Source: Dendrocalamus latiflorus (lineage: Eukaryota > Streptophyta > Magnoliopsida > Poales > Poaceae). From it: 64,000 nucleotides of DNA. The first letter of the stretch is position 1, and each line of letters begins with the position of its first letter. Positions 12,593 to 23,471 of this stretch are shown piece after piece. Location of the stretch: assembly GCA_017311315.1 (NCBI GenBank), contig CM029663.1:33336622-33400621 (forward strand). The letters are read 5' to 3'. The position numbers and the translations under genes are program-made. The notes under the pieces are model-generated. The model saw only the letters and a list, made by a program, of their open reading frames with translations, did not search any database and had not been told where the DNA came from.

Positions 12593-13290
12593 CTACCTTA
12601 CCCTGGGCTTCTCCCCCACACCATCAATCACATTACAACCAGATTTTGGCTTCTCTAGTAAGTCCTTAGTTAGCTTCACACATTTGTCATTCAATGCAAC
12701 GAGTTCAAGTTTTAGTTTATCACAACTAATGCATGGTGAGCTAACAGGATCCTTAGTTGCACACTGAGCTATTTTCTTGTTGTCAATCATTTCTTGAAAC
12801 TGTTTTGTGACAGATTCAAGTTCAGCAGTTAACTTTGGACAGTTCAAGCATGAAACAGGAGGCTCAAGCAACCAAGCATATAACTCAGAAATTTTATGAT
12901 CTGCCTTCTTTAGGTTCAATTTTAAGTTATTGCAACTTTCACATGACTCAGGCAGATCAAGGAGCATGGTATAAAGACCTCTAAAAACATTGTCCTTATC
13001 CTCACATGAGGTGCAAGAAGTAGTCTCAACAATAGTAGGCGAAGCAACAGCTATCCTACTCATCTCTAGCTCAGCAAGCAGACTAACATTCTCCACCTTA
13101 ACAATATCAAGCTCAGAGGACAAACTATCATACGAGGTCCTTAATTTCTCCATATCACCCAGCAAAGCAGAGCATGTATCACAACCATCACTAGAGGGAG
13201 CAGATGTAAGAGCAATAATCTCTAATGACAATCTATCTACTTCCTTCTCTAACGCAGTACACCTAGCCCTAGCTCTAGCATAAAACCACC
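12593..13290 (-). pseudogene. Sirevirus gag C-terminal coiled-coil region
   Basis: The main open segment is 13231-12593. It has repeated CxxC pairs (CDTC, CTSC, CESC, CLNC, CISC) spaced by heptad-like Leu/Lys/Glu stretches, which suggests coiled coil. Sirevirus gag proteins are known for such an extended C-terminus. A one-base frameshift near 13291 separates it from the gag core: the frame after the LGGF residues shifts. Confidence 0.7.
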
Positions 13291-14440
13291 AAGCTTAAGA
13301 AAAGCATGATTGAGCTGGTCGTAGGTGGGACATACCTCGTCCGAGTCGGAGTACAGCTCGCTGTCGCTGAGTTCGCCCTCGAGGGCCATTAAGCACATGC
13401 CGGAGAAGTCGTCGCCGCTCTTGGGGTCTTGGTCACCCGTCCCGTCGTCGTTGCTCCATCCCTCCACCTCGCTGAGGTCGAGGTCGTCGAACGCGGTGAG
13501 GACGCGGTGGAAGAGCTTTTTGGCCTTCCCAAAGTCGCGGAACTTCTTCTTGCCTTGGGCATGGACTGGAGGCTTCTTGTTGCGGTTCTTGTCGGTGTAG
13601 TCATTCTTGCCCGAACTGCCATAGTCAGCTTTCCCTTTCTCCAGTTTGGGGCAGTTTGCCCGAATGTGGTTGGGGCCACCACACTCGAAGCAAATCACGG
13701 GTCCTCCCCTCTTTCTGTCCTTCCTCCTCTTGTAAGCATGGGAAAACTTCCGAGCTAGGAGGGCCAGTTGCTCATCCTCGAGCTGCTCTAACTGATCATC
13801 AGTTACGTCACAGAGAGCAGCAAGGGAGAAACCAGAAATCGAGTCAGAAGAAGGACCAGAAGAAGAAACGGGATCGGTGACCAAAGCCATCGACTGTGAC
13901 TTCGACCTACGAGAGACAACGTCAATCTCCCAAACCCGCAGATCAAGTGCCGTGAGCATCTGACGAGCGTTGCCCGAGTCGGGGTATGTGAGACCGACCG
14001 CTCGGAGGTTGCTCAAGATTTTGTGGAAACGCGCGAAGCACTCATCTAGGGACTCAGCAGCAAGCATCTCGAATTTGTTGTATTCTCTCTTGAACTGGTC
14101 CTGTCGAACTGTCTTGATCTGGGTGGTGCCCTCATGGTATGCGTCGAGGGTCACCCAGATATCGTAGGCGGACGACAGGTGGGAGATGCGATCGAACTCG
14201 CTACGACTCAGGCCCTGGATAATGATGTTCCTTGCCTTAGCGTTTGCCTCAACATCATGCATATTCCCAGCATTGATGTTCTCATCGGCAGGAACAACAA
14301 ACCGGACCTTGACCTTGCGCCAGATAACGTACCCCTGAGCCTGGATGTATGTCTCCATTCAGCTCTTCCAGAAGGGGTAATCGATGCCATCGAAAATGGG
14401 CGGCTTGGTCGAGTACTTGTCCGTCGCTATGGCTCTTGAG
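13249..14440 (-). pseudogene. Sirevirus gag core (element B)
   Basis: This is capsid-like gag with a CCHC knuckle (CFECGGPNHIRANC) near residue 225 of the 369-codon open segment, followed by a basic stretch and an acidic tail. The true N-terminus lies upstream at about 14430: the codon at the expected start (14430-14428) is ATA, and a TGA at 14361-14359 cuts the N-terminal 23 codons from the rest. Element A has neither of these two changes but has its own (ACG start), so the two copies were damaged independently. Confidence 0.85.
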
Positions 14441-14471
14441 ACCGGTTAAGATCTATGAAGAAGTGCTAACC

Positions 14472-14484
14472 GGCTCTGATACCA
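14472..14484 (-). other. Primer-binding site of element B
   Basis: On the minus strand this reads TGGTATCAGAGCC, an exact match to the initiator-Met tRNA primer site. It lies three bases after the LTR end at 14487. Confidence 0.85.
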
Positions 14485-14486
14485 AT

Positions 14487-16030
14487 TGTAGGACTGAAAT
14501 GGTGACAGAAAGGGTGGGGTGAATGTCGTTCTCTTCAAAGTCGCCCCCGAGAATTCGTACACTGATTTTCTAATAAGATGCAGAACAAAACAACTCACAG
14601 AAAATTAATTTTGCTGAAAACTGGAACGCATGCGACAATAAAAAATTCAGTCTAAATCAATGTTTAACCAGTAAAAAATTCAGCTGAAAATAACGCCGTC
14701 TGGATCGCATGCAGAGAGGTTGAAAATCAAGAAAAAGAAGAAAAGAAAGCCAAATAACACAAGAAGGCTAGATGCTTCAATCGGAATGAAATCTAGAGCT
14801 ACAGGAGGAAATGCTTGCTTTAAAAAAAACTGATTCGGCTTCAAAGATCCATGAGACATTACAGCCGAAAGATCCAACAGAATCCATGAGAATTGTGACA
14901 AGAAGTTCAGGCATTACTGCCAAGCATTAGGACTGGCCGAATGCTAGAGAGCAATACAATCTTGGCTGCCGAGACAATCATAAACAAATTGCTAACAGGC
15001 TGCAGCCGAAGATTTGAACTGAAGCCGAAGGGAAGAACTGAAGTTCACTGAAACTAGAAAATCGCTGTCGTACTGCACCTGAGAAGGCCGAACAGCAGCT
15101 GCAAGCAGCCAGCCGACAGCAATGAAAAGGAATCCTGAGATTTCAGATTTTTGCCGAATTCAAGAGAATAAGAGAAATGCTTCTTTTCTTTTCAGACAAT
15201 ACCAAGAACATAATCTAAATAAAATGGGGGCTCCAAACAACACAAGAAATCAACAAGAACTCACGAAATTCAGAGATTGACCAAGAACTAGAGAAAGTAC
15301 AGAGACAACACTAAATTTTAAATTCTCACTCAATCCTTGAGTCTTTGGTTATGAGCTTTTGCAGATAAGTTAGCAATACCCAAGGGATTTCTCATACCAA
15401 AAATCAGGCCATCTCATGAAGGGGAACCCGAGAAACAACAAAACCCTAGAAGAAGGTAATGATGAACAGAGGAGGCTCAAAAAGTATAACTGAAATTAAA
15501 CTTTGTTTGCTCTGAGGATTAACTAGCCAAATGGCTTTTGAGCATCTCCCATGTCATAGCAACCCATTTTGGGCCTTCCCAACAAGAATCAACTCGAAAC
15601 TCACAAAATCAAGAAATCACATAAGAGAAGAACGAAGAACAGAGAAGAGCACGCGAGGAAATTTCAGATTTCAATCATTCAAGCAAAAGGATTACAAGGA
15701 GTCCCGATACGCATGGACATTAGGACATGAGGAATGATTACAAGTAGACACAGCTCCTCCTCTCCCTCTCAATCCTCAAGAACACCAAGAACTACATGGT
15801 TCTTGGGAGGAACACACACTCAGAACACTACAAGGAGACAACCAGGGGACACTCTCTGCCTCTCCAACCACTCTCACCCACTAAAGAGCAAAGGAGAAAA
15901 CAACCTCCAAAGCCTCTTTTGACTCAAATGAAACCCTAATTCTCTCTAGAATCCATGTTGAGGGCATGCAGCCCCTCCACCTATTTATAGCCTTGGCTAA
16001 CGGGTCTCCAACCCGTTACGCCTGCTATAC
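14487..16030 (-). repeat. 5' LTR of Sirevirus B, truncated
   Basis: It matches 961-2499 of the shared LTR. The outer 489 bases are missing, and at 16030 the sequence changes abruptly to unrelated AT-rich DNA. The TATA motif survives at 15981-15990, about 40 bases inside the break, so most upstream U3 control sequence is lost. Confidence 0.85.
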
Positions 16031-16786
16031 TTTGATGAACATATTGCTTCCGAAAAATAAAATATAAATATTTATAAACCAAACCAACTCTCCCAAATGA
16101 TGTATATTTTGGATTGAAAGGATTATATAGATTCTTGTGACCACTAGATTTATGACAATTTGCACCATCAAATTCTTTCGAATAAAGCATCTAAAATATC
16201 TAGATATTTCTAAGAAACTATCTGGATTTAAGATCAGGTTCATGGGTTCTCTAGAACCCTTAATTATCTACATCATTCATGTAGATAAATCATCCAATAT
16301 TCTATCTAGTAATTTTAATCTACAGATTAATATATGGTACTAGAAGATGATAAATTTACCAGATAGTCGGATTACAAAATTCATAACTTAAAATCTATTT
16401 ATCTAATGAACATAAATATATATTGTATAGAAAACTATCGAATTTCTCTACAATTATCTAGTAGATAACATTTTTAAATTACTCTCATACAATACCCAAA
16501 ATTACAGGAGAACAATATAGCAGATTAGCCGATATACTAGTCTTTTCCCTAACGAATACTTTTCACTTTCTCTCTAGTCTCAACTCTAATCTCTAATTAA
16601 ATTAACAAACATAGAGAAAATCAAATCGTTACCCCAGCGAGGAGCGAGAAAGCCACGATCTCCTCCTGCCTTTTTCCCCAGCTCTTTTCCCGTTGCTACT
16701 TCTACTTTTCTTCCCTTGCTTGACACTGATTTTTCTCGGCCTGCTCGCTGCTCCCTTGCGCCAACAGTCAACAGCTGGTCCTCACG
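16031..16786. other. Unassigned AT-rich DNA
   Basis: AT-rich with short repeats of TAGATA/ATCTAG type. I see no coding potential, LTR ends or RNA gene. Confidence 0.4.
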
Positions 16787-17160
16787 GTCCGCTGAAAGAT
16801 AAAGCTCTGTTTAAGTTGGTTTTGGTGTTAATAACAAATGCCATTATGATATTTTTGATATTAATGACAAATACTTTTATAATGTTTTGGTGATAATGAC
16901 AAATGTATATATCAGACTAATATGCTTGTTTAAGTTTATTTATGTTTAGTCTCATTTGGATGGAAAGGTGAAATCAAAGAGGTATGCATTTGAAATTACG
17001 CTCTCATATACTAATGCATTTTATAATTACGGTAGTTCCGCAAATGACTGACTATAAGATCGAGGAGGCCGATTAGAGAGGGCTGAATAGGCGGTCTAAA
17101 AGTTCTATACAAATTAATACTAATAATTTAAGATCTTTTCTATTTATCTAAACCAAGTAT
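16787..17160. repeat. Possible degraded copia LTR remnant
   Basis: It contains TTGGTGTTAATAACAAATG-like repeats and the string AGAGAGGGCTGAATAGGCGG, which resembles the GGGGGGTGAATAGG motif common near Sirevirus LTR ends in grasses. There are no defined termini, so this is a weak assignment. Confidence 0.3.
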
Positions 17161-17280
17161 ACAATACGGAAGCGTGTGCGTGCACTGTGGCAAAATTAAT
17201 GAACCTGATAGCAGAGCGATGTAGTGGCCAGTGCAAAGTAACATGCATGACATGCGGGCCTTGAGTCTCTCTTCTTATTC

Positions 17281-17600
17281 CACACGAACCCTAGAATAGA
17301 TCTCTCTCAATGTTCGGCGCAAGTGACAGGCCATCGTCAACATTCTATCCTCCTCCTCCCCAAATCCGCAGTCCTCACAGCCCAATCCCAAACCTCTCTC
17401 ATCTCTAGTTCCAGGTTCCAGCCCATCCTCTTCCTTGAACTCTTCTCCATATCTCGTCGCGACGGCGGCGGCGGCTATTGCTTCGCCGTTTGTCTCAAAT
17501 TCTCACGCCAACGTCATTTAACCCTCGAAGCGAAGGAATTCTTCTCTCCTAGGCGTCGTCGTCGTCCTCCGCTCTGCCGGATTGATCTCTTCTTTCGCTG
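17281..17600 (+). other. 5' UTR exon of the mL40-like gene
   Basis: C/T-rich leader ending at a good donor (CTG then GTAAGG at 17601). The matching acceptor TTTGTGCAG ends at 19710, 14 bases before the start codon. The exon has no ATG reading into the main frame. The 2.1-kb intron would be about 0.55 kb without the hAT insertion, a normal size. The transcription start is not defined. Confidence 0.5.
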
Positions 17601-18127
17601 GTAAGGAAGCCCTAGCTTGCTTGGATTGTTTTAAGAGTGAGCTTTGTCCTGAGGATCTTTTCTTTTCTGTGAGCAATCTCATCCAAATATTCCTTTCTGG
17701 GATGGATAGTCCAGTACATGGAGTTTGTGGTGGATTTGCTTGCTGCGTTGTGGATTACCAGTAGCAGTTTATTTTTCCATATTTTGGGGGGTTCAATTGA
17801 ACCCCATGTCCTACGTTAGGTCCGCCCCTGGTTCCAAGGTGCAGGTGCGGTTTATTTTCCAAAAATTTTGGGGGTTCAGCTTCAAGTCTGCCCCTGCAAC
17901 ATTCTACCTGCGATTTCTTCCCAAATAATGTAAACTACATGTCCACTTATCTTTGTTCGTTCTGGAAAAATGGACTGAACCTAAAGCATTGATGATTTTG
18001 TTCCAGTACTTTGCTAGCATTGCGATGGATTTAGAAGTTGGTTACATTACATGATTTTGGGATTAGCTGCCTGTATGAAATGCTCGCCATTTCACTAAGA
18101 GAGATGCAAAATGTAACCTACTTATAT

Positions 18128-19685
18128 CAGGGGCAGATCTATAGTAATTCATGGGTATTCAGCTGAATACCTAAAAATTTTGCAAAAAAATCTGCTATAC
18201 ATTAGATATAATATATATATAGTATAAATAACAGGGGCATCTAGGTGTCTGGGTATATATATTATTAGTAATTGGGTTTAAATGAAAGAATTTGAAGAGA
18301 AAAAAGAGCTCGGGCCGACCCTTACCTCCCACGCGCCGAACGGCCCAATGCGCCTCCGGTCTCCCACGCCCAAACAGCCCAGTGCGCCTCCGGCCTCCTT
18401 ATCTCTCCTGCTCTCAATCTCAGCGACATCACAGACAACCCTAACTCTCTCAGCCTCACGCCTGGGCGCCGGCGGCACAGTCGACTACCTCCGCGCGGCC
18501 GCGCCTACGTCGCCGTCTCGCCGACCTCTTCGACCACCGCGCGCTCGAGCAGCTCCGCCGGATCCTGCGCCTCCTCACCTCGCTCAAGGTTGTGGCTGCC
18601 GGCGTCGGGCCTGAGCGCGATCCGGCGCCGCTCTCGCTCCTGCCGTTCACGCGCCTGCGCGTGCTCAAGTTGCGGGGCTGCTGCGGTGAGCGCACGCGTC
18701 TCGATCTGTTCTACACTTGAGATCGCAGAGTTCATCTTTTTCCCAATCAGAATTTGTTGTTACGGTTGTTTGTTGGGATTTGATGTTAGAACATAGAAAT
18801 CAATATGTTAATATAGCGAATGAAGTAAACATTGTGAGTTAAGATCCGTATGACCCATGCATTATCCGGTAGTCACAAAGTATTCGAAGAATCCAATGTT
18901 ACGAATTCAAGATTAAAAGGGAGCAGAAGCTGACAAATACAAAGTTAATTTCGCACTTTCAGGACTCATTTGGGAAACATGTGGTAGATTGATTGGTTAG
19001 CATTTAGCAACATGCTTGCCTGTAGTGTATTGTGTTCCACCTGTAGTGCTTATCATCATGTCCGGTTAGAAAAATCCTGGAAAATTTTCCCTGGTTAGTT
19101 TTTGATATATAGTAAATTGGTGAAACCAAGCAACTTAAGACATTTTTGTTTACAGGACCCAATTTGCAATTTTACTGACTACATTTCTCCAAGCTATACT
19201 GCCTTTTAGTCATTTGAGCGCTTTTAGTCTGTGAACTGTGCTTATGGTTTGCTGTTTGGTTCATCTACAGCTAGCAAACCGAGTTTAGTTTTAGCCTACT
19301 TGCTGCAGAACTATGATCCACAGTTAATGCTATGTTCCTAGGATCTGATCTAATCCGATGCATGTATTAAAATATGATATTCTATTTAAGATCTGATTAG
19401 TAAATTTGTAATTCTCCTAGTGCTAAGAGCCTAAGATGCCTTTGTAGTGTGAAATCTTTTATGTTTACTGATGTTTCCAGTCTTGCTGATGGGATTTAAG
19501 GGAAGCGTCGCCGCGTTAATATTTAGTTCTTAATTATTTTATAATTTCTTTGTATTATTTCAGTTGTTGTCTGTAGTACGAACAATTATACTTTAATTTT
19601 TGCTATTATGGACCTTTACATTTTTTATTGAACAATATTTTTGTAACTTCGAATACCCATTTCGAAATTCTTGGATCCGCCATTG
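18128..19685. mobile_element. Non-autonomous hAT element in intron
   Basis: It starts CAGGGGCAGATCT and ends GGATCCGCCATTG, giving imperfect terminal inverted repeats (CAGGGGC/CAATGGC, then GGATC and GGGTATTC in both arms). It is flanked by a perfect 8-bp duplication ACTTATAT at 18120-18127 and 19686-19693. The 8-bp duplication and CAGGG-type end are diagnostic of the hAT superfamily. It has no transposase. It carries a GC-rich gene fragment at 18478-18720. It ends 25 bases before the acceptor AG of the host intron, close enough to affect branch-point use. Confidence 0.85.
18478..18720 (+). pseudogene. Captured fragment of an LRR-protein gene
   Basis: One frame reads LADLFDHRALEQLRRILRL and then a hydrophobic LRR-like stretch up to a possible donor (GCG then GTGAGC near 18686). 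This resembles the N-terminus of plant leucine-rich-repeat proteins related to STK11-interacting protein, often annotated as dynein light chain-like. The upstream VDYLR motif is in another frame, so the fragment is frameshifted. An exon plus the start of its intron suggests capture at DNA level. Family assignment is from memory of the motif. Confidence 0.5.
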
Positions 19686-19723
19686 ACTTATATACTGCTG
19701 ATTTGTGCAGCCAAGGCGGTCCA

Positions 19724-20524
19724 ATGGCTTCAAGTGCACCGAGTACCATGTTTCGGCGTCTTTTCAAGACACTCGCGGTGAGCCCGGCATTGGCATCTGG
19801 TATGACCAGCTGGCATCACCAGCTTCAACAGCGTGCACCAGTGAGTGGCACAGCCAAGGGCAAGGGTAAACTCAAGTCTGGCCAGCCTTTGAAGCGTTCC
19901 TCCATTGGAGCAAAGAAGGGCGGTGCGCCTTCCACTGGTGGGAGTGGTGGCAGTGGCCGTGGTCGTCGTGAGGCCATTGAGCGTATTACTCAGATTGCAG
20001 AGTCTTGTCTTAGTGCCCCGACCCCCCTACGCCACCTGTCTCCCAAGGAGCGCCTTCGTGAGGCGAAACGTGAGGAGCTTGGACTCATCTCCAAGGACCG
20101 GCAACGTGAACTTGATATGGCCAAGGCTAAAGCCAAATCCAAAGGTACCGGTGGAGGTGATGGCGGCCGTGTGCTGATGGGTCCGCCGGGTCTTGACTAT
20201 ATCAGTCTTGGTCTGGTTGATGAGGAAGCAATTCCTAAATATGAGCTGACAGTCGAAGATGGTCGGCGACTTGCCAAGGAATACAGCCGTGTGCTAATGC
20301 GACGGCACCGTGCACGGCAAACTGCAGAATCAGCACTTCTTAGGCTCAAGAAGGAGGCCATCGCTGCACTCCCTGAGAAGTTGCAAGCTGCTGCTATGGT
20401 TCCTGACATGGCACCATTCCCTGCAAACCGGTACATGGCAACACTCACACCACCAATTGAAGGGTATATCGAAAATGTACGGGATGCTGCCAAGAAGTAT
20501 TCTGTGAAGGAGAAACTTCGCTGA
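19724..20524 (+). CDS. Probable mitochondrial ribosomal protein mL40
   Basis: 266 codons, one coding exon. The first 40 residues are basic and amphipathic (MFRRLFKT near residue 9), like a mitochondrial presequence. Then come a Lys/Gly-rich low-complexity stretch (45-85) and a C-terminal region (about 185-262) with the pattern LTxED-RRLAKEY, a charged helix, PxLxPFPxN and LTPPI-GY. The spacing of these blocks parallels the C-terminus of mL40 (MRP-L40), a large-subunit mitoribosome protein. I chose the ATG at 19724 because the in-frame ATG at 19628 lies inside the hAT element and upstream of the acceptor at 19710. The frame is intact and not repeat-like. It could instead be another basic organellar protein. 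Confidence 0.7.
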   Translation: MASSAPSTMFRRLFKTLAVSPALASGMTSWHHQLQQRAPVSGTAKGKGKLKSGQPLKRSSIGAKKGGAPSTGGSGGSGRGRREAIERITQIAESCLSAPTPLRHLSPKERLREAKREELGLISKDRQRELDMAKAKAKSKGTGGGDGGRVLMGPPGLDYISLGLVDEEAIPKYELTVEDGRRLAKEYSRVLMRRHRARQTAESALLRLKKEAIAALPEKLQAAAMVPDMAPFPANRYMATLTPPIEGYIENVRDAAKKYSVKEKLR

Positions 20525-20682
20525 GTTTGATTCAAGGGAGGAAAGAGTCTCCATATAAGGTAAAGGTAACGGGAGTTTAGGACGCTTTCTTTGAGTTGCA
20601 TTCTTGGCCTGTCTATTTTGGCTAAATGTACTATGTCGTGTTTGCATTCATATAAAGTAACCTGGGGCAATCAGATTTTGGT

Positions 20683-20688
20683 AATAAA
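20683..20688 (+). terminator. Polyadenylation signal of mL40-like gene
   Basis: AATAAA about 160 bases after the stop codon, in T-rich sequence. It is a plausible 3' end signal, and the cleavage site is not visible. Confidence 0.4.
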
Positions 20689-20948
20689 CTGTCAGTGTCG
20701 CTCTGTCAAGACCTTGCCATGTTATTCTGACTGCACTTTTCTACTTTAGTAGGAGAATGCCTTGTCGAAGGCTTTAAGTCATGCTTTTTTTTCAATGGAA
20801 GTAGTATTTTAGTGGTTTTCCACCCAATTTCTAGTGTTTGCTGCTAGTAATGTTTCTTGGTCTCTTGGAAGATAAACAGGTTTAATTCTAGTTCCTACTG
20901 AGTTTAGATATAGTGATGATGAAATTAGCTTGAGAAATATGAGTGGAG

Positions 20949-20950
<2 letters not shown>

Positions 20951-20991
<41 letters not shown>
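20951..20991. repeat. (CT)20 microsatellite
   Basis: Uninterrupted CT dinucleotide run downstream of the mL40-like gene. Shorter CT runs occur at 23104-23122 and 33981-34012. Confidence 0.95.
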
Positions 20992-20994
<3 letters not shown>

Positions 20995-21381
20995 AAATTA
21001 GTCAGATCTTTCACCACTAGAAAATTGTGAAGAAACAAGAAATCTGAGCTGTGTCACTGAGCTGAAGGTTGAAGGCTTGAAACCGGAACAGGAGATGTGG
21101 CAGAGAATCCAAGCTGGGCAAAACTACATGTTTCCATATTCAGATATTATAGATATCTTAGCTTGCTTCAGTATGCCTGCACTCTCCAGTAAACCCACAT
21201 CTAGCATCTGTCAATGCCCTCTAAACTAGCATCCTTTTTATCTTTCATCTTTTAAGCCTACTAAATACTGAATAGCAAAGTCCAGTGTCTGATAATTCTT
21301 TTATTCTGCATTAACTGATTCCTCTTGTGTTTCCTCCCAGTTCTTCCTAACCTGGTTCTGTTTTCTCAATTACATTTCTAG

Positions 21382-21519
21382 GCACATGGACTTGCGAGCT
21401 ATGAGAAGAGAGCAGCCTTCAGAGACTGGCGTACTGTTGCACAAGCAACAATTGTGAAACTTGGTGATCTTGTTAGCAATCCTAGAGTTGGAAATCCCTT
21501 GTACCAGAATTTCCAATAG
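21382..21519 (+). pseudogene. Orphan C-terminal exon, unrecognised family
   Basis: It follows a good acceptor (ACATTTCTAG, ending 21381), is open for 45 codons and ends at TAG. It is rich in conserved-looking residues (FRDWRTVAQATIVKLGDLV) and is followed by an AT-rich 3' UTR-like tail. No upstream partner exon is visible between 20700 and 21370. It may be the last exon of a lost gene or an alternative 3' exon. I do not recognise the family. Confidence 0.4.
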
Positions 21520-22050
21520 GTTTCTTTTGTCAAATTTTTGATAGGATTCTACATGAATGGCACTTTTCGTAGCTCGACTGTCCGTTAGTTTTTCCCCTTA
21601 TGGATCTAGGTGGTTTGTTGTTGACAGCCATTTGTGTAATAAAGGTCCGTCAGTGAGATCGAAGAATTTCCGATTCCTTACAAATGGTGTGTGTTATGTC
21701 ATATCTGCTATTTACATCTTGCTAAATCGTTTGGCTGCTACAATGGCTGGAGTAATGCAGCAATGCCTTTTTCTCCCTCAAGACTATCTTAAGCAACGCG
21801 CTGCTCTTGTGTTTCTCTGGGCAGATTAGTATGGCTCCAGAGTTGTGTATGGTATCAACTTTCTTGGCCTTGATGGTATCGCAGATTCACAATTCACTAG
21901 TTGGAGGAGGTACTATGTTTTGTTCGACGCTTTCGTTTCTTCAGTTTGGGAAGCACTCTGAACTGAGTCTGAAGTCTTCTGAAGCAACGTACGTTCACTC
22001 ATCAGGTTTATTAAAACCCAACCCATTCTCCTCGCGCGAGAGCGCTCCAT
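21520..22050. other. Unassigned, 3' UTR-like
   Basis: T-rich sequence after the orphan exon, with no clear gene or element ends. Confidence 0.3.
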
Positions 22051-22129
22051 GCACCACGCGTGCGTTCGCGCGGCGACGCGTGGCGAGCGAGGCTCCCGCT
22101 GGGCGCTGGCGACCTGCTCCATCTCGCGC

Positions 22130-22745
22130 TGGCGCCCGCCCGAACCCCGCCTTCCTCCCTCTCGCAGTCTCGCCTCCCCCCTCCCCCCTCCTCCCCCGCT
22201 CCCCCGCCGTCCCCCCCGCTCACCCGCCGGCCGCCGCTTCCCCCTCCCCCTTCCTACCCCGCCGCCGCCTCCTCCCCCGACGCCCCCTCCTCCTCCCCCC
22301 TCCTCCCCCGCCGCCCCCTCCTCCCTCCTCCTCCCCCCCTCCCCCGCCGCCCCCTCCTCCCCCGGTCCCCCTCCTTCCCCGCTCCCCCTCCGCCTCCCCC
22401 AACCCTCTCCTCCCCCGCTCCCCCGCCGCCTCCCCATCCCCCTCCGCCTCCCCCGCCGCCGCCGCGGGATGGGATGCTCGCAGGGGTGGATGGACTTAGC
22501 TGCGGCCGGATCCGGTCGGCGCGGAGGCGGAGGGGGAGGCGCCGAGGCCGGAGGGGGAGGCCGGATCCGGTCGGCGCGGAGGCGGAGGGGGAGCCGCGGA
22601 GGCCGGAGGGGGAGGGGGAGGCCAGAGCCCAGAGGCCGGAGGGGGAGGCCGGATCCGGTCGGCACGAAGGCGGAGGGGGAGCCGCAGAGGCCGGAGGGGG
22701 AGGCCAGAACCCAGAGGCCGGAGGGGGAGGGCGGATCCGGTCGGC
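22130..22745. repeat. C-rich tract followed by GC minisatellite
   Basis: 22140-22470 is almost pure CCCCTCC/CCGCC-type sequence. 22496-22745 has about four imperfect copies of a unit with CCGGATCCGGTCGGCG followed by GGCGGAGGGGGAG. Long open frames here on both strands are composition artefacts. Confidence 0.8.
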
Positions 22746-23027
22746 GCCTCCCGTCGGCCGTACCGCGACTTCCAGAAGGAGTGGCGGCTCCAGCTCAACG
22801 ACTTCACCGGCGCCGTCTACGAGGGCCGCCTCTACGGCCCCGACGACTTCGCGCAGCTCGAGTCCATGCCCACCAGGGCGCAGTCCTACCAGTACCTCCT
22901 CGGCTGCCTCCAGATGCCCGCCGTCAACGTCCTCGCCGCCCTCCGAGCGCGCCAGGAGGCTATGGCGCAGGGCGACAAGCCGGACATCGAGGAGGCGGCT
23001 GTTCCGGCACCCGCGGCGGAGAAGTGA
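22743..23027 (+). pseudogene. C-terminal fragment of a uL10-type organellar ribosomal protein
   Basis: The frame from about 22761 to TGA at 23025-23027 (about 88 codons) contains GAVYEGRLYGPDDFAQLESM and then LLGCLQMPAVNVLAAL. This fits the C-terminal part of bacterial-type L10 (uL10) as found in plant mitochondria or plastids, which anchors the L7/L12 stalk. It runs into the minisatellite upstream with no start codon or N-terminal domain. A 3' UTR-like tail with a CT run follows. It is a gene fragment. Confidence 0.55.
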
Positions 23028-23471
23028 TCCGTCGACGACGGGGTTTCACTCTGCCTTCTTGAATGTTGCAATCCTGCAATTACAGCTGCAGCTTAAAAGA
23101 AGCTCTCTCTCTCTCTCTCTCTTTTGCAAATTTATGTGGCGATTTGTTCTCAGCTCCGGATACGTGTAGTAGAAACACTCATAAACACATTGCTCTCATG
23201 TATTACCATGTTGATGAGCTTCTGATGCACTCTGGTTTTGGAAAGAAATGTGAGTGATCTTGCATTGCCACTGGTGGTTCAGGCTCATGTGCAGCGTGCT
23301 GCATGCCCAGTATTTTTTTTGGCCAAATTGCTGAATTGTACTGTTTTCTGCCAAATTTCTGCGTGCCAAACATGCCATTTTATAATTTTACTTCACTGGG
23401 GAGGCGGGATCTGCGTTTTTTCGCGAGGGTTCTGACTTCTGATCGGTGTGGTGTGCGTAGATCGGCTGCAG

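Larger units (their letters stand above)
2989..16030 (-). mobile_element. Sirevirus element B (Ty1/copia), internally broken
   Basis: A minus-strand Sirevirus in this order: truncated 5' LTR (16030-14487), primer site, gag, protease, integrase, reverse transcriptase and RNase H down to about 8418, then a 3' non-coding region with repeated polypurine tracts to 2991, then the shared LTR at 2988-961. Family assignment rests on the domain order PR-INT-RT-RH, the long coiled-coil gag C-terminus and the AGGGGGAG tract array, which are known Sirevirus traits. The reading frame is broken in at least six places, so it is not autonomous. A gypsy LTR (4713-8417) sits between pol and the tract array. Confidence 0.85.

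Noticed and set aside
22049..23169. Two overlapping 337-369 codon plus-strand ORFs
   Set aside because: They run through C-rich tracts and minisatellite, and the recognisable uL10-like segment is in a different frame.
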